A program made the position numbers and the translations under genes. From REEB481 sp041170785 (GTDB lineage: Bacteria; Bacteroidota; Bacteroidia; NS11-12g; UBA955), in NCBI GenBank assembly GCA_041170785.1, contig JBEDND010000014.1, positions 1 through 7,411 on the forward strand: a stretch of 7,411 nucleotides of DNA, given 5' to 3'. Shown one piece after another: positions 1-6,248 of this stretch; within the stretch, counting starts at the first letter, position 1, and each line of letters starts with the position of its first letter. The notes beneath the pieces are model-generated. The model had not been told where the DNA came from. It did not search any database and was given only the letters and a program-made list of their open reading frames with translations.

Positions 1-1041
1 GTGTTGTAGCGTTCCTTTTAACCAAACAGTGCTTGTTTTTTCTTGTTCCGGATGTCCGTAAAAACGGTATCGCAGTTTGGCGATATACATTCCTTCCGGC
101 GCGGTTTTTCCATAGATGCGGCCATCCCATCCGGCTTCCGGATCGCTGCTGGTAAATAATCTTGTTCCGTTGCGGTCGTAAATACTCAGCTGGAACAATT
201 CCGCGCCGCAAATCAAGACGCGATATGGGTCATTGATGCCATCGGCGTTGGGTGTAAATACATTGGGTATCAGCAAGTTGTTCTCGAGGTCGCAACCTTG
301 CACGTCAATGGGCCCAAATGCTTCTGTTGCAGCGCATCCTGATGGAAACTGAATATGCAGATTCATGCGGACCGAACTTTGGTTGAGCACGGTATAACGG
401 ATGCTTGGTCCCTGTCCAATCTCGGTTCCGTTGCAAAACCAGGTGAGTTGTGTTCCTGCTGCAAAGGAATCGGTGCATTCGATGGAAAGCACCGACCTCG
501 AACTTTCTGCGGTGATCCTTGGTTTGAAGTTGCGCGTCCAAGCGCAGGGTTGTTCAATATTGCCAGCCTGCTTTTCCTGTCCGACCATCGGCTGTTTGCC
601 TGAAGGCTCTGCTGACTTGTCAGGACCAGTTTCATAATCAGCGATGTCCACACCGTTGCATTCGATGATTGGCTGACTGGCGATTACTTGTTGGGGCGCT
701 TTTGTGGGTTGCAGCGCCGGGGTTTCGGGTATCGTTGTTTCCACTGCTTCCGCCATTTGGGAAGGAGGTGTTGCGGCAACTTGGGTTTGTTTGGTTTGAG
801 GCTGCGCCTGAACCTTTATTGGTGGCTGAGTGGTATATGCGCGGTACGCCAGGTATGACGCCGAAGCGACGAGCAGTGCGGCAGCGCCTTTGATGATAGC
901 GCCGCTCAATGCTGTTCCTGCCGTTCCTGCGGCAGCTTGGGTGGCCACTTGTCCGGAAACAGCTTCCCAAACGCCTTCGGGTGCGGGCACTTCGGCGTGT
1001 TCCAGATGTTTGCGGAACAAGTCGTCAAACTGCTTATCCAT
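1..1041 (-). CDS. Putative membrane-anchored anti-sigma-like protein with C-terminal CHU_C (gliding/T9SS type B-like) domain, 3' end cut by window edge
   Basis: The frame is open for 347 codons from the ATG at 1039-1041 to base 1, so the stop codon lies outside the window. Residues 1-44 are a hydrophilic N-terminus with the segments FDDLFRKHLEH and VPAPEGVWEAV. This resembles the short N-terminal region of many Bacteroidota membrane proteins encoded beside ECF sigma factors. One hydrophobic helix follows at about 45-66, with no preceding signal peptide, suggesting an N-in, C-out single-pass protein. Residues 70-125 are a Pro/Gln/Thr-rich linker. Residues 166-250 form a cysteine-containing, possibly Ig/PKD-like region (Cys166, 189, 203, 236, 250). 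From about 257 there is a clear CHU_C-type domain: IPNVFTPNADGINDPY, then LSIYDRNGTRLF, GWDGRIYG and PEGMYIAKL. This domain is near its usual end at the edge, so only a few residues should be missing. The gene overlaps the upstream sigma factor by 8 bases. The anti-sigma role is inferred from position and architecture; the C-terminal domain is confident. Confidence 0.85.
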   Translation of the reverse strand, partial: MDKQFDDLFRKHLEHAEVPAPEGVWEAVSGQVATQAAAGTAGTALSGAIIKGAAALLVASASYLAYRAYTTQPPIKVQAQPQTKQTQVAATPPSQMAEAVETTIPETPALQPTKAPQQVIASQPIIECNGVDIADYETGPDKSAEPSGKQPMVGQEKQAGNIEQPCAWTRNFKPRITAESSRSVLSIECTDSFAAGTQLTWFCNGTEIGQGPSIRYTVLNQSSVRMNLHIQFPSGCAATEAFGPIDVQGCDLENNLLIPNVFTPNADGINDPYRVLICGAELFQLSIYDRNGTRLFTSSDPEAGWDGRIYGKTAPEGMYIAKLRYRFYGHPEQEKTSTVWLKGTLQH

Positions 1042-1591
1042 GGCTGCTGCCCTCCATAGCGGTAATGATGCGTTTGAGCATGTTCCGGGCTTTCAGCAAC
1101 TGCGTTTTGCTGGTGTTTTCGCTGATGCCCAGTTGGTTGCCGATTTCTTTGTGCGTGTATCCTTCGATGGCGTACAGGTTGAACACGGTGCGGTAACCTC
1201 GGGGCAGCGACTGCACGGCGCGCATCAGGTCCTGCATGCCCAATCGGGAGAAGGCGTGGTCATCCACGCCAATGTGGTGGGCTTCTTGTACATCGCTGAA
1301 CCAGGGATCTGATTGTTCCTTGCGGTATTGTTCGATGCACTGGTTCACCATGATTCGCTTCATCCAGCCTTCGAACGATCCTTCATGGCGGAAGTTTGCC
1401 AGCGACCGGAACACGCGTACAAACCCTTCCTGCAGCATGTCTTTTGCTGTGTCGCGGTTATCGCAGTATCGGAGGCATAAGGCGTACATCTTGCCGGAAT
1501 AATGTTCGTACAGTTCTTTTTGTGCTTTAGGTTCTCCGTCCAGGCAGCGGCGGATGAGTGCGCGGTCCACATGTTCCTTGTTCGTACTCAT
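1034..1591 (-). CDS. RNA polymerase ECF-type sigma-70 factor
   Basis: This 185-residue protein has normal ECF sigma length and directs RNA polymerase core to a small set of promoters. Region 2 spans about 22-92, with the -10-recognising part recognisable as RDTAKDMLQEGFVRVFRSL followed by FEGWMKRIMVNQCIEQYRK. A variable linker at about 93-115 leads to region 4 at about 118-174, with the helix-turn-helix YTHKEIGNQLGISENTSKTQ. No sigma region 3 is present. The ATG at 1589-1591 puts the start at the usual distance from region 2; no Shine-Dalgarno sequence is visible, as is common in Bacteroidota. The stop TAA lies inside the start of the next gene (ATGGATAA), implying coupled translation with the membrane protein. 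The 111-base gap upstream holds paired palindromes that could be a control site. The family is certain; the regulon is not predictable from this window. Confidence 0.96.
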   Translation of the reverse strand: MSTNKEHVDRALIRRCLDGEPKAQKELYEHYSGKMYALCLRYCDNRDTAKDMLQEGFVRVFRSLANFRHEGSFEGWMKRIMVNQCIEQYRKEQSDPWFSDVQEAHHIGVDDHAFSRLGMQDLMRAVQSLPRGYRTVFNLYAIEGYTHKEIGNQLGISENTSKTQLLKARNMLKRIITAMEGSSHG

Positions 1592-1625
1592 GCAGCCAGC
1601 CTGTGGATGGATTCGTTATTTAGTC

Positions 1626-1652
1626 GCAGGCCGCCTGCTTCAGGTTGCCTGA
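1626..1652. promoter_or_regulatory. Two adjacent 13-bp palindromes upstream of the ECF sigma gene (candidate operator)
   Basis: On the plus strand the first element is GCAGGCCGCCTGC (1626-1638), with perfect 6-base arms around one base. The second is TCAGGTTGCCTGA (1640-1652), with perfect 5-base arms around three bases. They share the core CAGGYYGCCTG, are separated by a single T, and have centres 14 bases apart. They lie 35 to 61 bases before the sigma factor ATG. A degenerate third copy, CAGCCAGCCTG, lies at 1593-1603 directly before that ATG. Two copies of one consensus in tandem fit a protein-binding site better than a lone hairpin would, but two small RNA hairpins in the leader are also possible. 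No convincing Bacteroidota -33/-7 promoter pair could be assigned in the gap. The palindromes are directly visible; the function is inference. Confidence 0.4.
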
Positions 1653-1673
1653 TGTTGTAAGATTTTTTCAAGG

Positions 1674-1700
1674 AAACAAAAAACACCTGTGCAGCCAAGG
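1674..1700 (-). terminator. Weak candidate rho-independent terminator after holB
   Basis: Read on the minus strand just after the holB stop codon, CCTTG pairs with CA(C)AGG across a GCTG loop, giving five pairs with one bulged C. It is followed by TG and then TTTTTTGTTT. The position is right for ending the upstream transcript before the sigma factor unit. The stem is short and bulged, so termination may be partial or absent. Confidence 0.33.
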
Positions 1701-1702
1701 GT

Positions 1703-2806
1703 TTATTGGGTTCTGAGCTGATGGTGCACCTTCATGGAAAGATCCATGAGCAATGCTTTGGTATGTGCGTTCCTTTCGATGTGGTATATGCTGCTGTTCA
1801 GCAGTTTGTAGAGTGCTTCGATGCTGCGTGTATTCAGCCGTGCGGCCAGTTTGATGATGAAGTTCTTTTCTGCTTCGGGCAGCCTTACACCCTGTTCGGT
1901 ATAGGTAGTAATCAAACAATTGCGCAGCACATGCAGGCCATAGGTGAAAAACGCCTTCAATTCTTCCCTGCCTGTACCGCTTTGCTCATTGGTCCAGTTT
2001 AGGATTTTGAGCATGTTTCCTTCAAAACAAAGCAGGAACCATTCCCGGAAACCCTGCATCTGTTCATGTTCACTGGCCTGACTGAGCTGCAGGGCTTTGA
2101 GGTAGCTGCCTTCGCTGAGCATGGCTATTTGGTTTGCCTGCGTTTCTTCCATATCCAGCTTTTGCTGCAGTGCTGCGGAAATGGCATCCTGAGCAATGGG
2201 CGGAATGCGCACCAGCTGTGTTCGGGAAAGGATGGTGGGCAAAATCTTGTCGCTGTTTTCGGCCACCAGCAGAAACAGGGTTTTGTGCGGCGGTTCCTCA
2301 ATGATTTTCAGCAGTACATTTCCTTCGGTGCTTAGAAATTCCGGAAACCACATCAGCAGCACTTTGTAGTCGCTTTCAAATGGTTTGAGCGACAAATTCC
2401 GGATGATGGCCCTGCACTCTTTGATGGGTATGTTGCCTTGTTTTTGTCCCTCTTGAATGAACGACAGCCAGTCCTGATAACCCATGTAGGGGTTTTGTTG
2501 CAGTGCCAGCCTCCATTTTTCCAGGAATTCGCGGGCTTCTTCAGCCGGCGACATAAACGGGAAGGAGAAGTGCAGGTCCGGGTGGATGTACTTTCTGTAT
2601 TTGCTGCAGTTGTGGCAGGTTCCGCAGGAGTCCTGATCCGTGCGGTTTTCGCAAGCGATGTATTGAGCATAGGCCAGTGCCAGGGGCAGGCCACCGCTGC
2701 CTTCTTTACCAAGGAACAGCTGCGCATGCGGAATTCTTCCGGAGTGCACGCTGTCGCGCAGCCGTTGCTTCAGGCCATCCTGTCCGATTACATCTGCAAA
2801 CTGCAT
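1703..2806 (-). CDS. holB: DNA polymerase III subunit delta prime (clamp loader)
   Basis: This is the delta-prime subunit of the replicative clamp loader, an AAA+ family member that works with gamma/tau and delta to load the sliding clamp in the cytoplasm. The N-terminus MQFADVIGQDGLKQRLRDSV is typical of clamp-loader subunits. The P-loop position reads GKEGSGGL (33-40) and lacks the Lys-Thr of an active Walker A, as expected for a non-hydrolysing delta prime. A four-cysteine zinc module follows (Cys52, 61, 64, 67). Later come LLKIIEEPP and the sensor/SRC-like region TILSRTQLVRI, where the usual SRC Cys is Thr. The start is placed at the ATG at 2804-2806 (367 residues): it leaves 11 bases after the lgt stop codon, and family homology begins there. 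The frame is open further upstream to 2863, but that stretch lies inside lgt and does not resemble the family. Confidence 0.93.
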   Translation of the reverse strand: MQFADVIGQDGLKQRLRDSVHSGRIPHAQLFLGKEGSGGLPLALAYAQYIACENRTDQDSCGTCHNCSKYRKYIHPDLHFSFPFMSPAEEAREFLEKWRLALQQNPYMGYQDWLSFIQEGQKQGNIPIKECRAIIRNLSLKPFESDYKVLLMWFPEFLSTEGNVLLKIIEEPPHKTLFLLVAENSDKILPTILSRTQLVRIPPIAQDAISAALQQKLDMEETQANQIAMLSEGSYLKALQLSQASEHEQMQGFREWFLLCFEGNMLKILNWTNEQSGTGREELKAFFTYGLHVLRNCLITTYTEQGVRLPEAEKNFIIKLAARLNTRSIEALYKLLNSSIYHIERNAHTKALLMDLSMKVHHQLRTQ

Positions 2807-2817
2807 GGCCTGCGAAG

Positions 2818-3600
2818 TTACAAGCTTGAACCTGTTCTTGCCTGCCGTGCGCGGTAGAACCAAAAAGCCGAAACTGCTGCAATCAACAGCAAAGAGATTA
2901 ATTGTGAATGGCTCAGCATACCCCCGAACAGGTAGCCACGCGATTCATCGCCACGCAGGTATTCCAGCCCGAATCTGCCGGCGGCATAAACCAGAACGTA
3001 CAGTAAAAACAACTGTCCTTCAAACTTCTTGCGATTGTGCAGCAACTGCATTAAACCGAACAAACCCAGGATCAGTGCGGCTTCCAGCAACTGCGTGGGA
3101 TACAGGGGTTCACCCATGGGCCGGGCATGGGTTTCGGGATGTGTAAAGCGTATGCCCCAGGCAGGATCGCATACTCTTCCATAGCAGCAACCCGCCATGA
3201 AACAGCCGATGCGCCCGAAGCCATGCACCAGGGTTCCGCATCCGGCGATGATGTCGAACATGGTCCATACCGGAAGCTTATGTCTGCGAAACCACCACAT
3301 AAAGGCAGGAATAGCCAGCAGGAACGAACCGTAAAACACAAATCCGGAGCCGGGAGATTCCAGCATCGCTGCCGGATTTTGGATGTAGCGCAAGGGGTCT
3401 TCCAAATAATAAAACAGCTTCCCGCCCACAAAGACGGCTGCAAAAGCAAGGAGGAAAAAGCCCGATATATCATCACTTTGCAGCCCATATCGGCTCGTTT
3501 TTCTTTTCATGTACCACCAGGCAAGGATGGCTCCGGTAAGAATCATAAACCCATAGGAATACACGGTGAAGTTGCCCAGATGGAAGAGTTCAGGATACAT
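2818..3600 (-). CDS. Prolipoprotein diacylglyceryl transferase family protein (divergent)
   Basis: This 260-residue integral membrane protein has about seven hydrophobic segments and belongs to the Lgt family, which transfers diacylglyceryl from phosphatidylglycerol to the lipobox cysteine of prolipoproteins. The N-terminus YPELFHLGNFTVYSYGFM keeps the conserved Tyr (Tyr16). The core motif is HGFGRIGCFMAGCCYG (126-141) and the C-terminal Arg-x3-Glu-x2-Arg signature is GRFGLEYLRGDE (Arg209, Glu213, Arg216). Against the E. coli enzyme, Arg143 is kept (Arg130), but the His103 position appears to be Tyr (FYGS, Tyr90), Asn146 is Cys133, and the GGR loop is GGK (59-61). It could be a lineage variant of Lgt or a paralogue with a changed substrate, so I give no gene symbol. 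It sits 64 bases after recX and 11 bases before holB. At 3620-3627 the minus strand reads TACATTTA, one base off the Bacteroidota -7 element, but no TTG lies at the right distance. Confidence 0.88.
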   Translation of the reverse strand: MYPELFHLGNFTVYSYGFMILTGAILAWWYMKRKTSRYGLQSDDISGFFLLAFAAVFVGGKLFYYLEDPLRYIQNPAAMLESPGSGFVFYGSFLLAIPAFMWWFRRHKLPVWTMFDIIAGCGTLVHGFGRIGCFMAGCCYGRVCDPAWGIRFTHPETHARPMGEPLYPTQLLEAALILGLFGLMQLLHNRKKFEGQLFLLYVLVYAAGRFGLEYLRGDESRGYLFGGMLSHSQLISLLLIAAVSAFWFYRARQARTGSSL

Positions 3601-3664
3601 GATGTGCTTTGGTTCGAATTAAATGTAAATCAGGGAAGTTTCCGCAGCCGGGCAGGACCTTGCT

Positions 3665-4132
3665 TCAGCAGCGGAGTATCTGTGCAGCCGCTTGTTGGAC
3701 GAGGGTGGCTTCGAAGCCGTGTCCCTGGAGGTAGCGCTGAAGCGAAGCTTTTCGTTGCAATGCTGCGCCTTTCAGGCTGCGGGCTTTCTTTTCAGCCAGG
3801 GTGTGTAGCGTCTCCAGATAATCTTCATCAGTAATTTCCGTTAATGCCAGTTGAATGAGGGTTTGGTTGAGGCCTTTCTGCTTCAGTCCCTGCACAATTT
3901 TGATGCGTCCCCAGTGCAGCTGACGGAACTTTCCCCGGGCGTAAGCGCGGGCGAAGCGTTCTTCATTTAGAAATCCCTCTTTGATGAGGTGTGAGATGAG
4001 CTCGCCGCGTTCTTCGGCATTCAGCCCAAGATCTATGAGTTTGCTTTCCACCTCTGAATGACAGCGCTCCTGGTAAGCGCAATAGTGTTCTGCTTTTCGT
4101 CGGGCTTCTTGTAGCGTGGGCCGGGTGCTCAT
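3665..4132 (-). CDS. recX: RecX family regulatory protein
   Basis: RecX binds RecA filaments and usually inhibits recombinase and coprotease activity in the cytoplasm. The 155-residue length is normal. The three-helix repeats are visible: AEHYCAYQERCHSEVESKL at about 14-32, then LISHLIKEGFLNEERFARAY with the family hallmark GFLNEERFA, then KFRQLHWGRIKIVQGLKQKG, and a weaker third repeat near the C-terminus (LQRYLQGHGFEATLVQQA). The start ATG at 4130-4132 is well supported by this N-terminal alignment. No recA is in the window, which is usual for Bacteroidota. The gene follows the metallophosphoesterase after 36 bases and is probably co-transcribed with it. Confidence 0.93.
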   Translation of the reverse strand: MSTRPTLQEARRKAEHYCAYQERCHSEVESKLIDLGLNAEERGELISHLIKEGFLNEERFARAYARGKFRQLHWGRIKIVQGLKQKGLNQTLIQLALTEITDEDYLETLHTLAEKKARSLKGAALQRKASLQRYLQGHGFEATLVQQAAAQILRC

Positions 4133-4152
4133 GGGGCGAACTGCCCTTCAAA

Positions 4153-4173
4153 CATAAGCAAGGCCGGCTTATG
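4153..4173 (-). other. Inverted repeat spanning the metallophosphoesterase stop codon
   Basis: Perfect 7-base arms, CATAAGC and GCTTATG, are separated by a 7-base GC-rich loop. On the minus strand the hairpin covers the TAA stop of the upstream gene and the first part of the 36-base gap before recX. No T-run follows, so it is not a normal intrinsic terminator. It might stabilise mRNA, pause ribosomes, or be chance. Confidence 0.35.
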
Positions 4174-5419
4174 CTGTTTCTAATGTGAATACGGTGATTT
4201 CGGGAAGGATGCCTACACGGCCCGGATAACCCAGGTAGCCGAAGCCTCTGTTTACGTAAAGGTATTGTCCCTGTTCATGGTATAGGTCCATCCATTCCTT
4301 GTACACGTATTTCACCGGACTCCATCGGTAATAGCGCGAATCCACGCCGAACTGCATGCCATGTGTATGTCCGCTGAAGGTGGCCTGAATGTCTGTTTTG
4401 CCGAGCACTTGTTCTTTCCAATGGCTGGGATCATGCGACAGCAGCAGTTTCACCGGATGTTGTTCGGTGCCGCGCAGTGCTTCCTGCAGTTTTCCGTATT
4501 TCGGGAAGCGGGCTTTGTTGCTCCAGTTTTCTACGCCGAGGATGGCGATGGCAGCACCGTCTTTTTCCAGGGTGCGGTGTTCGTTGAGCAGCAGGTTCCA
4601 GCCCATGTCGGCATGGGTTTGCTTCAGTTGTTCCAGATTGGCGCGTTTGGCCTCGGCACTGGGCCATGGTACGTAGTCGCCGTAGTCGTGGTTGCCCAAG
4701 ATGCTGTACACGCCCAAGGGTGCTTTCAAGGTTCCGAAGAGTTCTTTCCAGGGTTCCATTTCGTCGGCCCGGTCGTTCACCAGGTCGCCGGTGAAGAAGA
4801 TGACATCGGGGCGTTCTTGCAGGATCATGTTAATGCCGCGTTTTACGGCATCGTAACTCCAGAAACTGCCCGAGTGGATGTCGGAGATCTGCACGATTTT
4901 CAGGCCTCGGAAGGCTTCGGGCAGGTTTTGGAGGCGCAGGGAACGGCGGCGGATGCTGTAATTATGCGCACCTTTGGCCACGCCCCAGGTCATGGCTGTG
5001 ATCAAACCTGCGCCGATCAGGGCTCCGGCCTGCGACAGGAATTTCAGTCTGGAAACCGAATTTGTTGCTGTGCCGGGTTCTGCCTGAACCACACCTGTTT
5101 GCTGCAGCGTAAGGCGAACCAGCCGGATCAGGTCATCGGTGAGCAGAAAGGCCGTCCAGATGATTTTTCCAACGATCAACGCGAATGCAAGGAAAAACAC
5201 CAGCTGCAGGCTGGCCCGATGGAAGTCCTGCAGCATTCCGAAACGGAAGGTGAAGAACAGCAGGAAGTTAAAGGCGGTAAACCCCCAATAGATCCAGCGA
5301 ATCCAGTTTCGGGTGCGCGGCGCGTAGTTTTGAATGAGCACCTTCACACCTTGCCATACGTAGAAGTCGATGGAAAGGATGATGAGGGTAACGAACAGGA
5401 AGAAAAGGGCAGGTCTCAC
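4169..5419 (-). CDS. Membrane-anchored calcineurin-like metallophosphoesterase (YkuE-like)
   Basis: This 416-residue protein has an N-terminal membrane domain and a C-terminal two-metal phosphoesterase domain. Hydrophobic segments lie at about 4-22, 41-60, 71-94 and 130-148. The catalytic domain (about 172-415) shows every metal-ligand motif in order: Asp180-Ile-His182, Gly211-Asp212, Gly242-Asn-His-Asp245, His329 (LLLSHDP) and Gly350-His-Thr-His353. The substrate is not predictable; relatives act on phosphodiesters or lipid headgroups at the envelope. With four helices before it, the last ending near 148, the side of the membrane on which the catalytic domain lies depends on the true topology. 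At 123-128 SRLKFL resembles a Tat motif that has lost its second arginine. The start is GTG (5417-5419), because no in-frame ATG precedes the first helix. It lies 11 codons downstream of, and in the same frame as, the hydratase stop codon. Confidence 0.9.
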   Translation of the reverse strand: MRPALFFLFVTLIILSIDFYVWQGVKVLIQNYAPRTRNWIRWIYWGFTAFNFLLFFTFRFGMLQDFHRASLQLVFFLAFALIVGKIIWTAFLLTDDLIRLVRLTLQQTGVVQAEPGTATNSVSRLKFLSQAGALIGAGLITAMTWGVAKGAHNYSIRRRSLRLQNLPEAFRGLKIVQISDIHSGSFWSYDAVKRGINMILQERPDVIFFTGDLVNDRADEMEPWKELFGTLKAPLGVYSILGNHDYGDYVPWPSAEAKRANLEQLKQTHADMGWNLLLNEHRTLEKDGAAIAILGVENWSNKARFPKYGKLQEALRGTEQHPVKLLLSHDPSHWKEQVLGKTDIQATFSGHTHGMQFGVDSRYYRWSPVKYVYKEWMDLYHEQGQYLYVNRGFGYLGYPGRVGILPEITVFTLETA

Positions 5420-5452
5420 AGTTTCAACAGCAACAATTGGAATCGGAAATCG

Positions 5453-6232
5453 TCAGTTGCCTGTGAAGTTTGCTTTGCGTTTTTCGATGAAGGCAGTAGT
5501 TCCTTCCTTAAAATCATCCGTGCCGAAGGCGCGACCAAATTCAAAGATTTCTCTTTTGAATCCATCGATGCCGCAGCGGTAGTAGTCGTTTACACAGTCA
5601 ATGACCATACGCACGGCAGACGGACTTTTTCCTGCAACTTTTTCGATGATGGCGGTGCAGAAGGGCAGTAGTTCTTCCTGCGGAACCACATGGTTTACCA
5701 GGCCCATGTCATAGGCTTTTTGTGCATTCACGGCATCGCCGGTGAGCAGCATTTCCAGGGCACGGCCTTTGCCCACCAGCTGGATGAGGCGTTGGGTGCC
5801 GCCGTATCCGGGAGGAACACCCAGGTTCACTTCCGGCTGGCCGAATTTGGCATTTTCAGAAGCCACGCGGAAATGACATGCCATAGCCAGTTCACAGCCG
5901 CCGCCCAGGGCGAAGCCGTTGATGGCACCAATCACCAGTTTTCCGGAGTTCTCGATGGTATTCATTACTTCATGGCCGCTGGCGCTCATCTGGGTGCCTT
6001 CCATCACGTTGAATTCAGAGAATTCGGCGATGTCTGCACCTGCAGCAAAAGCCTTGGTTCCAGTGCCTGTGATGATGATGCCTTTTACTTGTTCGTCCTG
6101 TTGCGCAGCTTCAACTTCTGTTTTGATTTCCTGCAAGAGTCCGATGTTCAGGGCATTCATTTTTGCTTCACGGTTGATGGCAATCACCAAAACGCCATTC
6201 CGGTTTTCTGCAAGGATATGTTCGTAAGCCAT
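5453..6232 (-). CDS. Enoyl-CoA hydratase / crotonase family protein
   Basis: The 259-residue protein, starting at the ATG at 6230-6232, has standard crotonase length. It should add water across 2-enoyl-CoA thioesters such as crotonyl-CoA in the cytoplasm. The first oxyanion-hole segment is KAFAAGADIAEF (60-71) and the second is INGFALGGGCELAMA (104-118). Both general acid/base glutamates are present, Glu114 and Glu134, with the same 20-residue spacing as Glu144/Glu164 of mitochondrial hydratase. GVPPGYGGTQRL follows, so a true hydratase is more likely than an isomerase or hydrolase relative. The open frame extends upstream to 6400, but that part lies inside the B12-subunit gene and does not look crotonase-like. 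The gene starts 16 bases after that gene ends, implying co-transcription. The precise substrate, and whether it serves beta-oxidation, butyrate or amino-acid breakdown, is not visible. Confidence 0.94.
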   Translation of the reverse strand: MAYEHILAENRNGVLVIAINREAKMNALNIGLLQEIKTEVEAAQQDEQVKGIIITGTGTKAFAAGADIAEFSEFNVMEGTQMSASGHEVMNTIENSGKLVIGAINGFALGGGCELAMACHFRVASENAKFGQPEVNLGVPPGYGGTQRLIQLVGKGRALEMLLTGDAVNAQKAYDMGLVNHVVPQEELLPFCTAIIEKVAGKSPSAVRMVIDCVNDYYRCGIDGFKREIFEFGRAFGTDDFKEGTTAFIEKRKANFTGN

Positions 6233-6248
6233 GTTGTAGTTCTGCGGT

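Noticed and set aside
638..970. Minus-strand reading frame of 110 codons within the CHU_C protein gene
   Set aside because: It is in a different frame from the 347-codon gene that covers the whole region, and its translation is Arg/Ser/Asn-rich with no recognisable domain.
2684..2710. Loss of the Walker A lysine in the delta-prime P-loop
   Set aside because: Delta-prime subunits commonly lack a working ATP site, so this is normal for the family and not a sign of decay.
3641..3675. Possible terminator after recX formed by TCCGCAGC and GCAGCGGA
   Set aside because: Pairing is 7 of 8 with a loop of about 19 bases and no T-run follows, so it is too weak to call.
3127..3834. Plus-strand reading frame of 235 codons opposite Lgt and RecX
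   Set aside because: It lies opposite two confidently identified genes, and its translation shows no domain, signal or membrane pattern.
4361..5671. Open reading frame of 436 codons on the plus strand across the phosphoesterase and hydratase genes
   Set aside because: Its codons are exact reverse complements of the minus-strand codons, a phase in which antisense stops need TTA, CTA or TCA in the real gene, which are rare here. It crosses the gene junction only because both real genes share one frame. The product has no recognisable domain, while the minus strand carries complete motifs.
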